From Promethearchaeota archaeon (lineage in GTDB: Archaea; Asgardarchaeota; Lokiarchaeia; Sigyniarchaeales; SOKP01), in assembly GCA_004524535.1 (NCBI GenBank), contig SDNY01000007.1, forward strand, positions 1 through 53,623: a stretch of DNA of 53,623 nt, in the 5' to 3' direction. The position numbers and the translations under genes are program-made. The notes under the pieces are model-generated. The model made no database searches and had not been told where the DNA came from. It saw only the letters and a program-made list of their open reading frames with translations. Positions 33,539 through 41,439 of the stretch are shown here, piece after piece. The stretch's first letter is position 1, and every line of letters begins with the position of its first letter.

Positions 33539-33951
33539 TTAATATATATAACATAAAGAATGTCCACCAATACTTTTTTCTTCAGCTTCTTTTAAACTAA
33601 TTATTCCTTGATTTGTGGTCAAAATAATTAAACCTAAACCAGGAGCAGGAAGTAATTTTCTCTCCAATGCTTCTAATTGGTTAACTGTATAATTTAAGCG
33701 CATCAAGGCCTTACATTCATTGATTTTACCTAACAATGCTATTTTGAATTTACCTTGTCTGCCATCATCATATCTCTCGAACTCGCCAATATACCTTGAA
33801 TAAATCAGAATTTATTGATGTAGGCGTGGCGTTGGAATATTCTTAAGATGTGCTGGTTTAATTTCGAGGCAGGGGTGATAATTACTTCTTTCTTCTTCGC
33901 ATACTCTCCCATCTTGAGCGTGTTACACATATCTGCAAGTGTGTTTGTCAT
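33539..33951 (-). CDS. rps8: Ribosomal protein uS8, split by a BHB intron
   Basis: Small-subunit protein binding 16S rRNA helix 21. Exon 1 (33951-33820, 44 codons) encodes MTNTLADMCNTLKMGEYAKK through RIFQRHAY. Exon 2 (33790-33539, 83 codons plus stop) starts IGEFERYDDGRQGKFKIALL and ends with the family signature GGHSLCYIY. The exons are in different frames; reading on from exon 1 hits TGA after three codons. Excision of 29 nt (33791-33819) at a BHB restores a continuous 127-aa S8 with every conserved segment. The frame change makes an accidental point mutation an unlikely explanation. Confidence 0.93.
33791..33819 (-). other. 29-nt BHB intron in the S8 mRNA
   Basis: Minus strand. Outer helix CGCCA/TGGCG (5 bp, with one C-T mismatch next to the bulge). 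Central helix GCCT/AGGT (one G-T pair). Bulges ACA and ATA on opposite strands. Inner helix AATAAAT/ATTTATT topped by loop TCTG. Cutting after the second bulge base joins TAC (Tyr) to ATT (Ile). This gives HAYIGEFERY, and 29 nt is exactly the shift needed to reconcile the two frames. Confidence 0.86.
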
Positions 33952-34082
33952 ATTTTAATGTTTTTTTATTTATTCATAATTAATAAAATTATTCTAAGTT
34001 CTTCTAAATAGTTATGGATTAAATTTTAATTTTATTAATTAATGCCGAAAATTGAAAGAAAACTACAAAAATCTATAAGGAT

Positions 34083-35840
34083 CTAAATTTTTTTTTTTGC
34101 CTTCTGCATCCAATAATAATAATTTGATTGTGACTGGTCTGGAAATAGGGATCTAAACATTGAAAGACTCATATTAGGATTTTTTTTATATTCGCTAAGA
34201 AATTTAAGATAGTCTAACTTCATAAGATCTTCTTTAATATCTTCATAAGATATATTATATACTTCTATTGGAGTAAGTCTTTTAAATTTAATATATTCTA
34301 AGAAATTTAGAATACCCCCCCACAAGCATAAACCACCCTTAAAACCCCAAAACAATGAGATTTGCTTTCTCAATCTATCAATTGAATCTTGCTTTAAATA
34401 AATGGCTATTTCTCTTAAACTTCTGCCTTCTGATAACATTTCTGCAATAATTGGTTTTACAATTATAATTCGTGCATCTTTATTCGACCCACACCATTGT
34501 GGAATATATTCTTTTCTTACAGTCTCCCAAGGGACGCCTTTTAATTCGAAATCCATCTCGTATACTTCATATCCTTTTTTGAAAAGCCTTATGAGATGTT
34601 CTTTTATAAGTTCCAACCGTTTTGTTTGAAAATCTGTATTCCAAAATATGTTTGATAGATTAGCCACTCCATGACTAGATTCGTGAGGAAAGCCATTTTC
34701 TGAAAGATAAGTCGCACTATACCCCTGACTCATTAATATTTCTAAAATAGGTTTAAGAAAAAGAATCCTTGCGTTGTCTATACTAACCCAATATTCATTA
34801 ATTCTTTTAAGTACAACATCTTTAGAACATATTATACCATATTCAATTCCAAGAATTTCTGCGATTTTAGGACTCCAGAATCCTCTAGCTATTAGTGGAA
34901 TTAATAAAATAGGAGGTATAATTATTTTTGAACCCCCTTTTCCCCCCGTATCTATATTACCGATTCTATTCTTGAATTCTTCTTTAAATTTTTTAATCCA
35001 ATCAATTTCACGAGTTCTTAATTTTGAATCCGACCAACAGATCTCCAAAATCTCCCAAGTGAAGACCCCATTTTTTCCAATAAAACCGATCCCGTCTTTG
35101 GAGAGTCTTGTAAGCTTCTTTAGATTTTCACTTGCTATATTTTCAAAATCTCTCATAAGCTGATAAATTTCTAATTCTTTATTATTTTCAAAAGCATCAA
35201 CTTGATACCAAAACCATCGAGAAGAAAATCTCTCAGTAGTAAAACCAATTTGGATTAAACCGTCATCTATCGGATTCATTCCTATATCTTTAATTTGAGT
35301 AATTTTATATATTATTCCAGACCATTGATATTTCGCCCTATGAGAATAGATATCTATTAAAGTGAGAATTGGATGAGTACCACCATATCTTATATTCGAA
35401 TGTTCTTCTCTATCTTTTTCAGCTATATATTGCTGAAGTCCAAATATAAAGGGTTCAATCAGTTCATCAAAATCAATAGGGTATGGTTTAGCTATATATC
35501 CCTCGCTAACCTTATGAGATTTTTTTGAATATTGTGTTATTCCAAATTTTGCGATTAAGTTATCTGAGCTCATCTGATATTTTTGCCTAATCCAATTTTC
35601 ATATATTTTATTAAATTTAGGTAAAGTTATGAATATTAAGTTCTCCATCCCTTTAATATAGTGTTCGCTTGAGATGATATTTTGATTTAAATAAGCTTTA
35701 GAGCATAGATCGCAAGTATATTCCCAATTCAAAAAGAACCCATTATTTAGCAATAGTGGAAAATGAAGATCTAAAAATCTGTAAACAAGAGTTGTATCGT
35801 CTTGTTCAGAGTATTTAATCGACAAATTTTTTAGCGACAA
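34083..35840 (-). CDS. GIY-YIG endonuclease-like protein with helical DNA-binding repeats
   Basis: 585 aa from TTG 35840, inserted between S14 and S8. An N-terminal CDLC pair (C43, C46) may bind zinc. Residues 172-290 look like a GIY-YIG nuclease: GIIYKI at 175-180, IQIG at 196-199, candidate catalytic R208 and E278, with the usual spacing. The C-terminal half has three related units: KIIIPPILLIPLIARGF, ARILFLKPILEILMSQGYS and ARIIIVKPIIAEMLSEGRS. Each is followed by a helix-turn-helix-like segment, like the DNA-binding repeats of homing endonucleases. It interrupts a conserved operon, with S8 and its intron immediately downstream. Nuclease call is by motif; activity unproven. Confidence 0.68.
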   Translation of the reverse strand: MSLKNLSIKYSEQDDTTLVYRFLDLHFPLLLNNGFFLNWEYTCDLCSKAYLNQNIISSEHYIKGMENLIFITLPKFNKIYENWIRQKYQMSSDNLIAKFGITQYSKKSHKVSEGYIAKPYPIDFDELIEPFIFGLQQYIAEKDREEHSNIRYGGTHPILTLIDIYSHRAKYQWSGIIYKITQIKDIGMNPIDDGLIQIGFTTERFSSRWFWYQVDAFENNKELEIYQLMRDFENIASENLKKLTRLSKDGIGFIGKNGVFTWEILEICWSDSKLRTREIDWIKKFKEEFKNRIGNIDTGGKGGSKIIIPPILLIPLIARGFWSPKIAEILGIEYGIICSKDVVLKRINEYWVSIDNARILFLKPILEILMSQGYSATYLSENGFPHESSHGVANLSNIFWNTDFQTKRLELIKEHLIRLFKKGYEVYEMDFELKGVPWETVRKEYIPQWCGSNKDARIIIVKPIIAEMLSEGRSLREIAIYLKQDSIDRLRKQISLFWGFKGGLCLWGGILNFLEYIKFKRLTPIEVYNISYEDIKEDLMKLDYLKFLSEYKKNPNMSLSMFRSLFPDQSQSNYYYWMQKAKKKI

Positions 35841-35901
35841 ATAAATAGTTTTAAATATTTTAAATATTAAATATTAAATATTTTAGCGACAAATAAATAG
35901 T
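35829..35901. repeat. 21-bp direct repeat at the GIY-YIG gene start
   Basis: An identical 21-mer occurs at 35829-35849 and 35881-35901, separated by 31 nt of AT-only sequence built of TAAATAT units. The first copy covers the TTG start and first codons of the endonuclease-like gene. A 12-nt core, ACAAATAAATAG, also occurs at 40144-40155 in front of another inserted minus-strand gene. Confidence 0.85.
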
Positions 35902-35953
35902 ATGCCCCAAATTAGATATTCTATTACTTAAGAGTGATAAAAAAGAGTTGCTT

Positions 35954-36103
35954 TTATTCATAACGCTTAAATCCAATGTCCTTACCGATTTCATAAAAGC
36001 ATCTGCGGCAAATATTTAACCCATAGCGCCTTATAATGGCCCTATGCGTTCCACACCTTCTACACTCCCTTCTTCCCTTTCCAAAATCTTTTCCTTGCGG
36101 CAT
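35954..36103 (-). CDS. rps14: Ribosomal protein uS14 (zinc form)
   Basis: 49 aa: [20 protein letters not shown] and so on, with the zinc pairs C14-x2-C17 and C32-x2-C35, and the end DIGFKRYE. This is the standard short C+ archaeal S14 (about 50 aa). It lies 48 nt after L5, in the conserved L5-S14-S8 position; the GIY-YIG gene now separates it from S8. Confidence 0.95.
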   Translation of the reverse strand: MPQGKDFGKGRRECRRCGTHRAIIRRYGLNICRRCFYEIGKDIGFKRYE

Positions 36104-36151
36104 GTTTTCCTTGTTTTTTTATTTTTTTTTAATTATTTATTCACAGAAGAA

Positions 36152-36730
36152 CTACCATTCTAAATCGAGCTTTTTCACTATTGATACATTATATTTTTTA
36201 TTAAGAAATTCTTGGGTTTCCAATTTAGACACATAGTGATGCTTTGAGATTTTAGATCTTTTAGTTCTTCTATTTTTTACTCTCATTCCAGGTCTCACGA
36301 TTTTTCCACAAACATCCAAACCATATATTCCAATTTCCGTATCATATTCGATGCCAGGAATCGAAATATGTTCTGGTATTCCAAAGCCAAAATTTCCATA
36401 ATTATCGAAACTTTTTTTGAGGATCTTATTGTTGGTCACAATCAATAATCTTTTTAATAATTTTTCGCCCTCCTTTCCTCGAACTGTTACTTTGGTCCCT
36501 ATGGGGCGCCCTATTCTCAAATTGAACTCTTTAATATTTTTTTTTGACATAGTTTTTACAGCTTTTCTCCCTGTAATCGTTTCTAAAACGGTTGTCGCCC
36601 TTTCTAATTCCTCGCCACCAGCGCCAACACCTATATTTAGTACAATTTTTTCAAGAAATGGTCTTTTCATTGGATTTTTCCATATTTCCTCAAAATCAGA
36701 TTTTTGAGTCTTTTGGGCTTTGGATGACAT
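36152..36730 (-). CDS. rpl5: Ribosomal protein uL5
   Basis: 192 aa. 5S-rRNA-contacting protein with NPMKRPFLEKIVLNIGVGAG at residues about 19-38, then TITGRKAVKTMSKKNIKEFN. LRIGRPIGTKVTVRG and the C-terminal FGIPEHISIPGIEYDTEIGI and GMRVKNRRTKRSKISKHH follow. Archaeal length and order (S4e-L5-S14). Confidence 0.95.
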   Translation of the reverse strand: MSSKAQKTQKSDFEEIWKNPMKRPFLEKIVLNIGVGAGGEELERATTVLETITGRKAVKTMSKKNIKEFNLRIGRPIGTKVTVRGKEGEKLLKRLLIVTNNKILKKSFDNYGNFGFGIPEHISIPGIEYDTEIGIYGLDVCGKIVRPGMRVKNRRTKRSKISKHHYVSKLETQEFLNKKYNVSIVKKLDLEW

Positions 36731-36750
36731 TTAAATACTCACTTATTTTC

Positions 36751-37506
36751 TTATATTTCAATTTTAGGTAAATTAATTTCTGATTCATTCTCTCCTATGA
36801 TAAATGTATAATCATACAAAGTTTCTGTATGATCTCCATTATGTTCAATTGAAACCGTACTTGCTTTTGGTCCAAATAATTTTTTAATATTTATTATTTT
36901 TCCTATTTGTCCGATGTTTTTACCGGACATTATGAGAGCTAAATTGTTTTCTTTAAATTTCAGATTTTTAAGAATTTCTTGGTCAGGAATAGAAATTTTT
37001 AAGACATCCATCCTTTTATAAATATCTTCTTTGGGGTTTCTTGGATCCTTTACTCTTAGTAGAACATTTCTCCCATCGTGTAGGTTTAATTGAACATGAC
37101 CTCCTTTAACAGTAGTTTTTTGATTTATTCTGCATAATTTGAAAGTACTTTCTGCTTCTGGTATTTCGTGTAAAAATAAACCATAATGAGAATCTGGGAG
37201 TATTCGGTAATGTTTATTAATTTTTTCAATACTTAAGACATCCATTAAACCAACAGGATAATTTTTATCTCTAATAACTTTACCATCAACTTTAAAATGC
37301 CCAAGTTTTATCAATTTTTTTGCTTCTCGATGAGTATCAACGATTTTAAGAAGATCTCTTATTATATGTAAGAGCGGTAAACAAAATCTAGTTGGATGAG
37401 GTCCAGGAGATGGCTTTAAAAAAAACGTCCCATGTTTTCGTTTTATTTGCAAAAATTTTGGTGTATTTAATCTTTTTAATACTCTTTGTCCTGCATGCCT
37501 TGTCAT
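36751..37506 (-). CDS. rps4e: Ribosomal protein eS4
   Basis: 251 aa. Starts MTRHAGQRVLKRLNTPKFLQ, contains the S4-type RNA-binding unit (REAKKLIKLGHFKVDGKVIR), the central beta domain (HYGLFLHEIPEAESTFKLCR) and a KOW segment near IMSGKNIGQIGKIINIKKLF. It starts 3 nt after the L24 stop, so the two are translationally linked. Standard archaeal family length. Confidence 0.95.
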   Translation of the reverse strand: MTRHAGQRVLKRLNTPKFLQIKRKHGTFFLKPSPGPHPTRFCLPLLHIIRDLLKIVDTHREAKKLIKLGHFKVDGKVIRDKNYPVGLMDVLSIEKINKHYRILPDSHYGLFLHEIPEAESTFKLCRINQKTTVKGGHVQLNLHDGRNVLLRVKDPRNPKEDIYKRMDVLKISIPDQEILKNLKFKENNLALIMSGKNIGQIGKIINIKKLFGPKASTVSIEHNGDHTETLYDYTFIIGENESEINLPKIEI

Positions 37507-37509
37507 TAT

Positions 37510-37953
37510 TTATTCCTCCTCTCCCTTTCCTTTTCCCTTTTCTCCTTTCTTTGGACCCACTAATTCCTCTCCCCATATAAATCCAGACTTTTTTTCAATC
37601 ATAGCAGAGCGCCAACCATCCATTTTCTTCCCGATTTTTCTAAACTTAGTTATAACTAGATTAGAAACATGAATAGTTGGATGAAATTGTGTCCCATCCG
37701 CTTTATCAAAGACACATTCCTTAACTTTAACTCTTAAATTTTTAGTAATTTCTAACACTTCGCCCTCAAAATCTCTGAACTCCCCAGAACACACTCTAAC
37801 GCTGTCGCCCACACGCAAGGGTATTCTCTTTATTCCAAATTCGTCTCGAAGAAAATCAGCTAATCGACAAGTTAATAATTTCGACCGTTGATGCTTTTTA
37901 TATTTATAGAGAGCCTTTCTCTGTTTAGTTGGCTTTTTTGACTTAACTTTCAT
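37510..37953 (-). CDS. rpl24: Ribosomal protein uL24
   Basis: 147 aa with the basic N-terminus MKVKSKKPTKQRKALYKYKK and the KOW motif region RIPLRVGDSVRVCSGEFRDF. HPTIHVSNLVITKF follows, then a charged C-terminal extension ending GEKGKGKGEEE. The tail lengthens it slightly beyond the typical 120-aa archaeal L24. Order L14-L24-S4e is conserved. Confidence 0.94.
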   Translation of the reverse strand: MKVKSKKPTKQRKALYKYKKHQRSKLLTCRLADFLRDEFGIKRIPLRVGDSVRVCSGEFRDFEGEVLEITKNLRVKVKECVFDKADGTQFHPTIHVSNLVITKFRKIGKKMDGWRSAMIEKKSGFIWGEELVGPKKGEKGKGKGEEE

Positions 37954-37974
37954 GTTTTTTACACTTTTTAAATG

Positions 37975-38400
37975 TTAAATGATTAAACTTGATATTGAAG
38001 CAAGCCTAGGAAACATTTCTGCTGCTTCTCGAGCAATCGGGCCTCTAATTTCTGTCCCTTTTGGTTCACCTTCTTTTGTCACAAGAACGGCGGCATTATC
38101 TTCAAAACATAATCTTGTGCCATCTATTCGGCGATAAATCCTCTTTTGCCGGACAATTACGGCTTTGAGAATGCTGCCTCGAAGTTCTGGTTTACCTCGT
38201 TTAACAGTAACAGTTACTATGTTACCTATAGTTGCTTTAGGTAATCGTCTTAATCGCGTTTTACTATGATCAACATTAATAATTTGGGCAATTTTAGCAC
38301 CCGAATTATCTGCAATAAGCACTTTTGAACCATTTTGTAATCCGTAGCTTGTTCGAGCTTTTGTCACCCGTTTTCTTCCTAATTTTCTTCGAGTTCCCAT
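37975..38400 (-). CDS. rpl14: Ribosomal protein uL14
   Basis: 141 aa. After a short basic N-terminal extension (MGTRRKLGRKRVTKARTS) the L14 core begins at YGLQNGSKVLIADNSGAKIA. Conserved IGNIVTVTVKRGKPELRG and RIDGTRLCFEDNAAVLVTKE follow, ending PRLASISSLII. The start codon and 20 nt of coding sequence lie in a 65-bp direct repeat also present at 40761-40825, the other edge of the inserted island. Confidence 0.95.
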   Translation of the reverse strand: MGTRRKLGRKRVTKARTSYGLQNGSKVLIADNSGAKIAQIINVDHSKTRLRRLPKATIGNIVTVTVKRGKPELRGSILKAVIVRQKRIYRRIDGTRLCFEDNAAVLVTKEGEPKGTEIRGPIAREAAEMFPRLASISSLII

Positions 38401-38444
38401 TTAGTTTACACCTTAACTTGAGATTTTCTCTAATAGGATAAATG
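38380..38444. repeat. Direct repeat A (65 bp), L14-side edge of the island
   Basis: Matches 40761-40825 at about 60 of 65 positions. In minus-strand order it contains an S17-like 3' end (the last codons including LEKISS), the short S17-L14 spacer and the first eight codons of L14. At this edge the L14 gene is intact and the S17-like part is only a remnant. Confidence 0.9.
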
Positions 38445-38567
38445 TTTTCGATAAATCCTTAAAACTCTCTGAAGTAGCTTTGAAGCAGGGGTAATAATTA
38501 CTTCTTTCTTTTTAGCAAATTCTGCGTTTTTCAGTTGATTACATGCGTCAGCGAGCGTATTTACCAA
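38430..38567 (-). pseudogene. Orphan 5' fragment of a second S8 gene
   Basis: A 45-codon ORF from TTG 38567, with GGAGG 10 nt upstream, reading MVNTLADACNQLKNAEFAKK then KEVIITPASKLLQRVLRIYR and KHLSY. Residues 1-42 match the real S8 exon 1 at about 60-65% identity, with many silent and coding differences, so it is not a recent copy. Similarity stops within two codons of the place where the real S8 has its intron, and the sequence continues as an S17-like tail. It is probably a pseudogene fragment carried in by the rearrangement; a functional half-gene cannot be excluded. Confidence 0.75.
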
Positions 38568-38582
38568 TTATAAAAAACCTCC

Positions 38583-38976
38583 TTTTAATCTCATGATCTT
38601 TCATTCTGATACTAATGGTAAATAATTGATAAAATTTTAACTTTATTAAAATTAATAAAAACAAATATAAGAATAGCAAAACTAAAAAATCAGAATGAAT
38701 CTATCCATATAAAAGAAGGCTCTCGGAAGGCTCGGAAAAATGTTGACAGGCTCTAAACATTAGAAAAAAACAAAAAAAAGAAGATAAGCGTAAAAAAATT
38801 AGATTAAAACCCTAACAGAAATATGTCAAATTTTTTTTTCTTCAAATGAATTTTTTATCGTTATTATTCTGCATTAAATCTTAAATAAAAACTGCTCTCA
38901 GTTATAAAAATGTTAAAGGAGAAGAGAGTAAAAACTAAAATAAATATGTCAAATTTTCCTTTTTTTAAATAGATCT
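38583..38976. other. About 390-nt spacer within the island
   Basis: No gene seen on either strand. Very AT-rich; the 14-mer ATATGTCAAATTTT occurs twice (about 38821 and 38944). GGAGGT-like sequence at the left edge belongs to the S8 fragment. Confidence 0.55.
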
Positions 38977-39912
38977 TCATTTCCTAATTTTATGGAAATC
39001 TGATGGAAATGATATCACCCCAAGAGATGAGTCAAGCTTATTACCATAAAAACTTAATTCGCATAAATCTTTTAGCTTTAAAATTGTGTCGGGAACGGAC
39101 TCCAAGCGATTATTTCCAACAAAAAGCCTCTGTAATGAGGAAAGATCACCGATCGATTCCGGTAATTCTTGAAGCTCGTTAGAATATAAATATAATTCCT
39201 CTAATCTCTTTAAATTGCCGATAGACTCGGGGAGGCTCCTTAATTTATTATGATTTGCATGGAATCTCTTTAAATTTGTTAAATTGCCGATCGAATCTGG
39301 AAAAGCGGAAAGTTGGTTATGATGGATTGTTAAATATCTTAAATTCTTAAGGTTGCCAAACGATTGCGGAAGCTCGAAAAGTTGATTATCGGATATGCCC
39401 AAATATCTCAAATTCTTAAGGTTACCAAATGATTCGGGAAGGCATCTAAGGTAATTTTTAAATATCTCAAGATAAGTCAAATTGTAAAGGGCTCCAAAGG
39501 ATTCTGGTAATATTTCTATTTTATCATTGATTAAGCTTAAATCTTTTAATGAACATAATTCACAGATTGAATCTGGTAGTACTTTCAGCTTACTTCCATA
39601 TATATCTAATTTTTCTAATGATTTAAGGTTCCCAATAGATTCAGGAAGCTCGGATAAATAATTATTATCTAGATTTAATTCTCTTAGCCATTTTAAATTA
39701 GCGATTGATTCGGGGAGTTGTGTAAGACCCACTCCATTGCATTGAAGCCAACAAACGTGATTATATGCCGTCATAAAGCTTGCTGATGGTGTTTTTATGC
39801 CAATTTCAGTGACGAGTGAAAATTCAATATCTAATTCTTGCTCTAATTCACTAAGAAAAAGTACCTCTGATTCAATTAATTTGGCTCCTCTGAATTTAAT
39901 CATGGTCTTCAC
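38977..39912 (-). CDS. Leucine-rich-repeat protein
   Basis: 311 aa: a 50-residue N-terminal part, then about ten 23-residue LRRs with consensus LPESIGNLKNLRYLxIxxNxL (residues about 55-285), and a short C-terminal cap. The 23-residue spacing with LPxSIGNL is the SHOC2/PIRL (Ras-group) type, common in eukaryotes and in Asgard archaea. There is no signal peptide, so it is likely a cytosolic protein-binding scaffold. It sits in the island between S17 and L14, on the ribosomal operon strand, with large flanking spacers suggesting its own promoter. Confidence 0.9.
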   Translation of the reverse strand: MKTMIKFRGAKLIESEVLFLSELEQELDIEFSLVTEIGIKTPSASFMTAYNHVCWLQCNGVGLTQLPESIANLKWLRELNLDNNYLSELPESIGNLKSLEKLDIYGSKLKVLPDSICELCSLKDLSLINDKIEILPESFGALYNLTYLEIFKNYLRCLPESFGNLKNLRYLGISDNQLFELPQSFGNLKNLRYLTIHHNQLSAFPDSIGNLTNLKRFHANHNKLRSLPESIGNLKRLEELYLYSNELQELPESIGDLSSLQRLFVGNNRLESVPDTILKLKDLCELSFYGNKLDSSLGVISFPSDFHKIRK

Positions 39913-39959
39913 ATAATTTTAATCAATCAGCTTATTTAAATATTATGAGGGTATGAATT

Positions 39960-40124
39960 TTACGCCTTCATTTTATCTAGGGTATCGTGTTCGTCTTGGG
40001 TAAAGTCAACAAACGCCTCAAGAGTTTTAATTCCCGAATCAAAGGATTCTTTATTTTCATATACAAAGGTAAGGCTGGTAGTATTCCCTTGTAATGTAAT
40101 TCCCATAGGGTTTTTATTTGGCAT
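39960..40124 (-). CDS. Small protein (54 aa)
   Basis: ATG 40124 to stop 39960: MPNKNPMGITLQGNTTSLTF and so on, ending DEHDTLDKMKA. Two predicted beta strands are followed by a helix containing FDSGIKTLEAFVDF. No family recognised. It lies 48 nt upstream of the LRR gene, same strand, and could be its operon partner. Codon usage looks like its neighbours, but 54 aa is short, so it is uncertain. Confidence 0.5.
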   Translation of the reverse strand: MPNKNPMGITLQGNTTSLTFVYENKESFDSGIKTLEAFVDFTQDEHDTLDKMKA

Positions 40125-40362
40125 ACTACTAAAGAATTAACTCACAAATAAATAGATTTACCGACCGCCGATTTAGTGATTTTCTCTATTCCCACACCAG
40201 AGGAGCTCTACCCCATTTAGATTTAAATTGCTTAGATTTGATATATAAAAAGATACACCACAAATAACAAATCCTTTACTCTCTTTGATTATAAATTAGC
40301 GTATTTCCTTTATTATTTCAATCAACAAGAATCTTAAATCAAAAAAAAAAACCAAAACAAGA

Positions 40363-40683
40363 GTGAGAGAAAGAATGTATAACACCCCCAAGAGATGTGA
40401 CAATAGATATTGTAATCGTGAACCCGAATATAAAATTTCCTATCCGAACGGAGAGACTTTTTTCCGTTGTGCCCATCATTTTACAGCCTACGAAATTGAG
40501 AGAGATAACGATAATTGCATGATCGAATCTCTTATTTTTGATGAAAGCTGGATAACCGAGTGTGAAGAATCCTCAGAAATCATTAGCTGGTTAAACCGAT
40601 TCATTGAAGAAAAGAACTTAGACGATAAAATCATAGAGTTTTTTGACGACAACCACATGCACCACCTTATGCCCATTAAATAA
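40363..40683 (+). CDS. Small acidic protein with Cys/His zinc-like site
   Basis: 102-106 aa; GTG 40363 or, more likely, ATG 40375 starts it. C-x4-C near the N-terminus (RCDNRYCNREPEYKISYPNG) and C-x2-H in FRCAHHF resemble the arrangement in the protein at 23522. The rest is an acidic helical domain ending FFDDNHMHHLMPIK. It is the only plus-strand gene within this part of the minus-strand ribosomal region, as expected for inserted cargo. Function unknown. Confidence 0.6.
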   Translation: MRERMYNTPKRCDNRYCNREPEYKISYPNGETFFRCAHHFTAYEIERDNDNCMIESLIFDESWITECEESSEIISWLNRFIEEKNLDDKIIEFFDDNHMHHLMPIK

Positions 40684-40760
40684 TCGGAGATCCCGCTTTG
40701 GCAACTTACTCGGATGGATTCGAGATTGAACACATCTAAAACCGACGGAAGTTTTAGATC

Positions 40761-40825
40761 TAATTTTCTTCGAGTTCCCATTTAATTCACACCTCAACTT
40801 GAGATTTTCTCTAATACAATAAATG
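40761..40825. repeat. Direct repeat B (65 bp), S17-side edge of the island
   Basis: Counterpart of 38380-38444. In minus-strand order: the real 3' end of S17, the spacer, then a false L14 start MGTRRKLD that diverges from L14 after eight codons. Thus S17 is intact here and L14 is a remnant, the mirror image of repeat A. Confidence 0.9.
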
Positions 40826-41132
40826 CTTTTGTTTTTGATATTTTTCGAGATTCACCAACTCTCACCATGTCTCCAACTTCAATTTCATGCCACAAGCATT
40901 CTGGTAAGTGACAAGCAAGACGAGTGTTACGTCGTTCGTATCGCTGATATTTTCTAATAAAATGCATGTAATCTCTTCTAATAATTACGGTATTCTTTGA
41001 TTTTTTGCTTACTACAACTCCTTTCGTAATTTTTCCTCTTATTCTTGTACTCCCATGAAAAGGGCACTCTATATCTGAGCATTCTCCAGTTTTTGGAGGT
41101 TTTACACCGGGTACTCCTATGTTCCGACTCAT
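40794..41132 (-). CDS. rps17: Ribosomal protein uS17
   Basis: 112 aa. Archaeal S17 with MSRNIGVPGVKPPKTGECSD, CPFHGSTRIRGKITKGVVVS, and the conserved HFIRKYQRYERRNTRLACHL. It ends VGDMVRVGESRKISKTKAFI and LEKISS. It starts one base after the RNase P p29 stop. In other archaea L14 follows directly; here a 2.4-kb island intervenes. Confidence 0.95.
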   Translation of the reverse strand: MSRNIGVPGVKPPKTGECSDIECPFHGSTRIRGKITKGVVVSKKSKNTVIIRRDYMHFIRKYQRYERRNTRLACHLPECLWHEIEVGDMVRVGESRKISKTKAFIVLEKISS

Positions 41133-41133
41133 T

Positions 41134-41439
41134 TTATTTTCTCCACCTTTTTTTTCGCAAATTTCTTAATCTATTTTCAGGACGACCAACAATTTTCGTG
41201 CCTAATACTTCCAACATATTATCATTTTCGTTAGAAAGCTGAAATCTAAAGATGTAATCTTTTTTTATATATTTTTTTATCGTATTGTTTTTTTCTGTAA
41301 TTAGCATATTTTTTGACTCGTCAATAACCATACCTATCTCTGAGAAATTCATCTTTTTTTTTTGTGTTGATATAAGTTTTGCATAAGCGTATAATCCTAT
41401 TAAATCATGATAAATTAAATATTTTGGATTAATATTCAT
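41134..41439 (-). CDS. rnp1: RNase P protein component 1 (p29/Rpp29)
   Basis: 101 aa. Sm-like barrel protein of archaeal RNase P, which trims tRNA 5' ends. It has the start of the barrel in YLIYHDLIGLYAYAKL, then GMVIDESKNMLITEKNN, KYIKKDYIFRFQLS and LGTKIVGRPENRLRNLRKKR. Archaeal order L29-(SUI1)-rnp1-S17 is kept, minus the translation factor SUI1. Its ATG overlaps the L29 stop (ATGA). Confidence 0.9.
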   Translation of the reverse strand: MNINPKYLIYHDLIGLYAYAKLISTQKKKMNFSEIGMVIDESKNMLITEKNNTIKKYIKKDYIFRFQLSNENDNMLEVLGTKIVGRPENRLRNLRKKRWRK

